Below the pieces are notes generated by a model that was not told the origin of the DNA, searched no databases, and was given only the letters and a program-made list of their open reading frames with translations. From Leucobacter sp. wl10 (GTDB lineage Bacteria; Actinomycetota; Actinomycetes; Actinomycetales; Microbacteriaceae), in NCBI RefSeq assembly GCF_003569785.1, contig NZ_KZ983991.1:124001-188000 (forward strand): 64,000 nucleotides of DNA, read 5' to 3'. Shown here piece by piece: positions 63,547 to 64,000 of the stretch. Both the position numbers and the translations under genes were made by a program. Numbering within the stretch: the stretch's first letter is position 1; each line of letters opens with the position of its first letter.

Positions 63547-64000
63547 ATGAGCGCGAACGACGAGAGTGGCGAGGGCGACCAGGGCCGGAACGATGATTTC
63601 GAGGAGCTCCAGCGTCTGCTGCGCAGCATGCTCTCGGGCGGCGCCCCGGCGTCCGGCATGGATCCCGAGCAGTTCGCGAAGGCCGCCGGCCTGCCGATCG
63701 ATCCGCAGACGCTGAAGGGCCTGTTCAACGCCCTGCAGGGGGCGATGCAGCGACCCACCGACGAGATCGACTGGTCGGCTGCGCGCCGCACCGCGATCGA
63801 GGTTGCGGGCAACGGCGATTCGTTGGGCGATCCCGCGTCCGCCGAGCGCGCCTTCCCCGTCGCCGCGCTGTGGCTGGACGAGGTCACCGAGCTGGGGGCC
63901 ACGCCCGATGCTCCGCGCACCCTGACGCGCATCGAGTGGGTGCAGCAGTCCATCGACACCTGGGTGGGGCTCGCCGACCCCGTGGCCCGGTCGATCACGG
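63547..64000 (+). CDS. Zinc-dependent metalloprotease family protein (DUF2342), N-terminal part
   Basis: The first 151 residues of a gene that leaves the window at its right edge. After a Gly/Asp/Glu-rich start come FEELQRLLRSMLSGG, DWSAARRTAIEVA, ALWLDEVTEL and RIEWVQQSIDTWVGL, which match the N-terminal helical part of the DUF2342/coenzyme F420-type protease family (like mycobacterial Rv3195). The HExxH site would lie outside the window. GGAGGA lies about ten bases before the ATG. The arrangement opposite YlbL and UPF0182 is conserved in actinobacteria. Confidence 0.82.
   Translation, partial: MSANDESGEGDQGRNDDFEELQRLLRSMLSGGAPASGMDPEQFAKAAGLPIDPQTLKGLFNALQGAMQRPTDEIDWSAARRTAIEVAGNGDSLGDPASAERAFPVAALWLDEVTELGATPDAPRTLTRIEWVQQSIDTWVGLADPVARSIT

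Overview
The window is 64 kb of high-GC actinobacterial chromosome. Gene content and order (gatCA, tag, ligA, mnmA; rpsB-tsf-pyrH-frr-cdsA; yraN-comM-dprA-xerC; an SOS imuA'-imuB-dnaE2 cassette; the UPF0182 / YlbL-like / DUF2342 block) fit the family Microbacteriaceae. Leucobacter or a close relative is my best guess from protein style, but the sequence alone does not fix the genus. I see no insertion sequence, prophage or CRISPR array. Coding density is very high and most neighbouring co-directional genes overlap by 1-7 bases.

Layout. 1-10 kb (minus strand): the start of gatA, then gatC, tag, ligA, mnmA, a cysteine desulfurase, a thioredoxin-TPR protein and a large envelope protein with an internal lipobox. 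10.3-13.7 kb (plus): a 952-residue Scy/FilP-like coiled-coil protein with 23 consecutive 11-residue repeats, followed by RNase HI. 13.6-19.4 kb (minus): a small zinc-ribbon protein, a secreted transglycosylase-like protein, a protein with four DivIVA-type motifs, cdsA, frr, pyrH, tsf and rpsB. 19.8-24 kb (plus): yraN, comM, dprA, xerC. 24-25 kb (minus): an M23 peptidase-like protein and a DUF2469 protein. 25-30.8 kb (plus): the mutagenic DNA-repair cassette behind a LexA box.

30.8-40.8 kb (minus) is a ten-gene GntR-headed unit. It holds a BMP-type nucleoside ABC importer (lipoprotein, double ATPase, two permeases), an isochorismatase-like hydrolase, a PfkB kinase, a nucleoside phosphorylase, a UPF0309-like SIS protein and an aldehyde dehydrogenase. 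Together these look like uptake and stepwise breakdown of a nucleoside-like N-glycoside whose identity I cannot read from sequence. Divergent from it are pncB and a membrane protein (plus).

43-46 kb (minus) carries a DUF3039 protein and an ABC transporter of unknown substrate. 46-53 kb is an envelope-glycopolymer cluster: a TagG/TagH-like exporter, two TagF-like glycerophosphotransferase genes (one with two catalytic domains in tandem), a GT2 glycosyltransferase and a short-chain dehydrogenase. 53-58.3 kb (minus) holds an HtrA-type protease and a 1158-residue surface protein with a probable thioester domain, repeated domains and an LAxTG-like sorting signal. An initiator tRNA gene follows at 58.5 kb. 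The 619-base stretch between it and the next gene has no convincing gene but holds two palindromes, one of them 84 bp. 59.2-64 kb is a UPF0182 membrane protein, a PDZ/Lon-type protease and the start of a DUF2342 metalloprotease gene.

Several genes in the window (imuA', the DUF3039 gene, the two divergent ABC units near 46 kb and the two-domain TagF gene) have a -10-like hexamer 6-7 bases before the start codon and no Shine-Dalgarno sequence, which suggests leaderless mRNAs.
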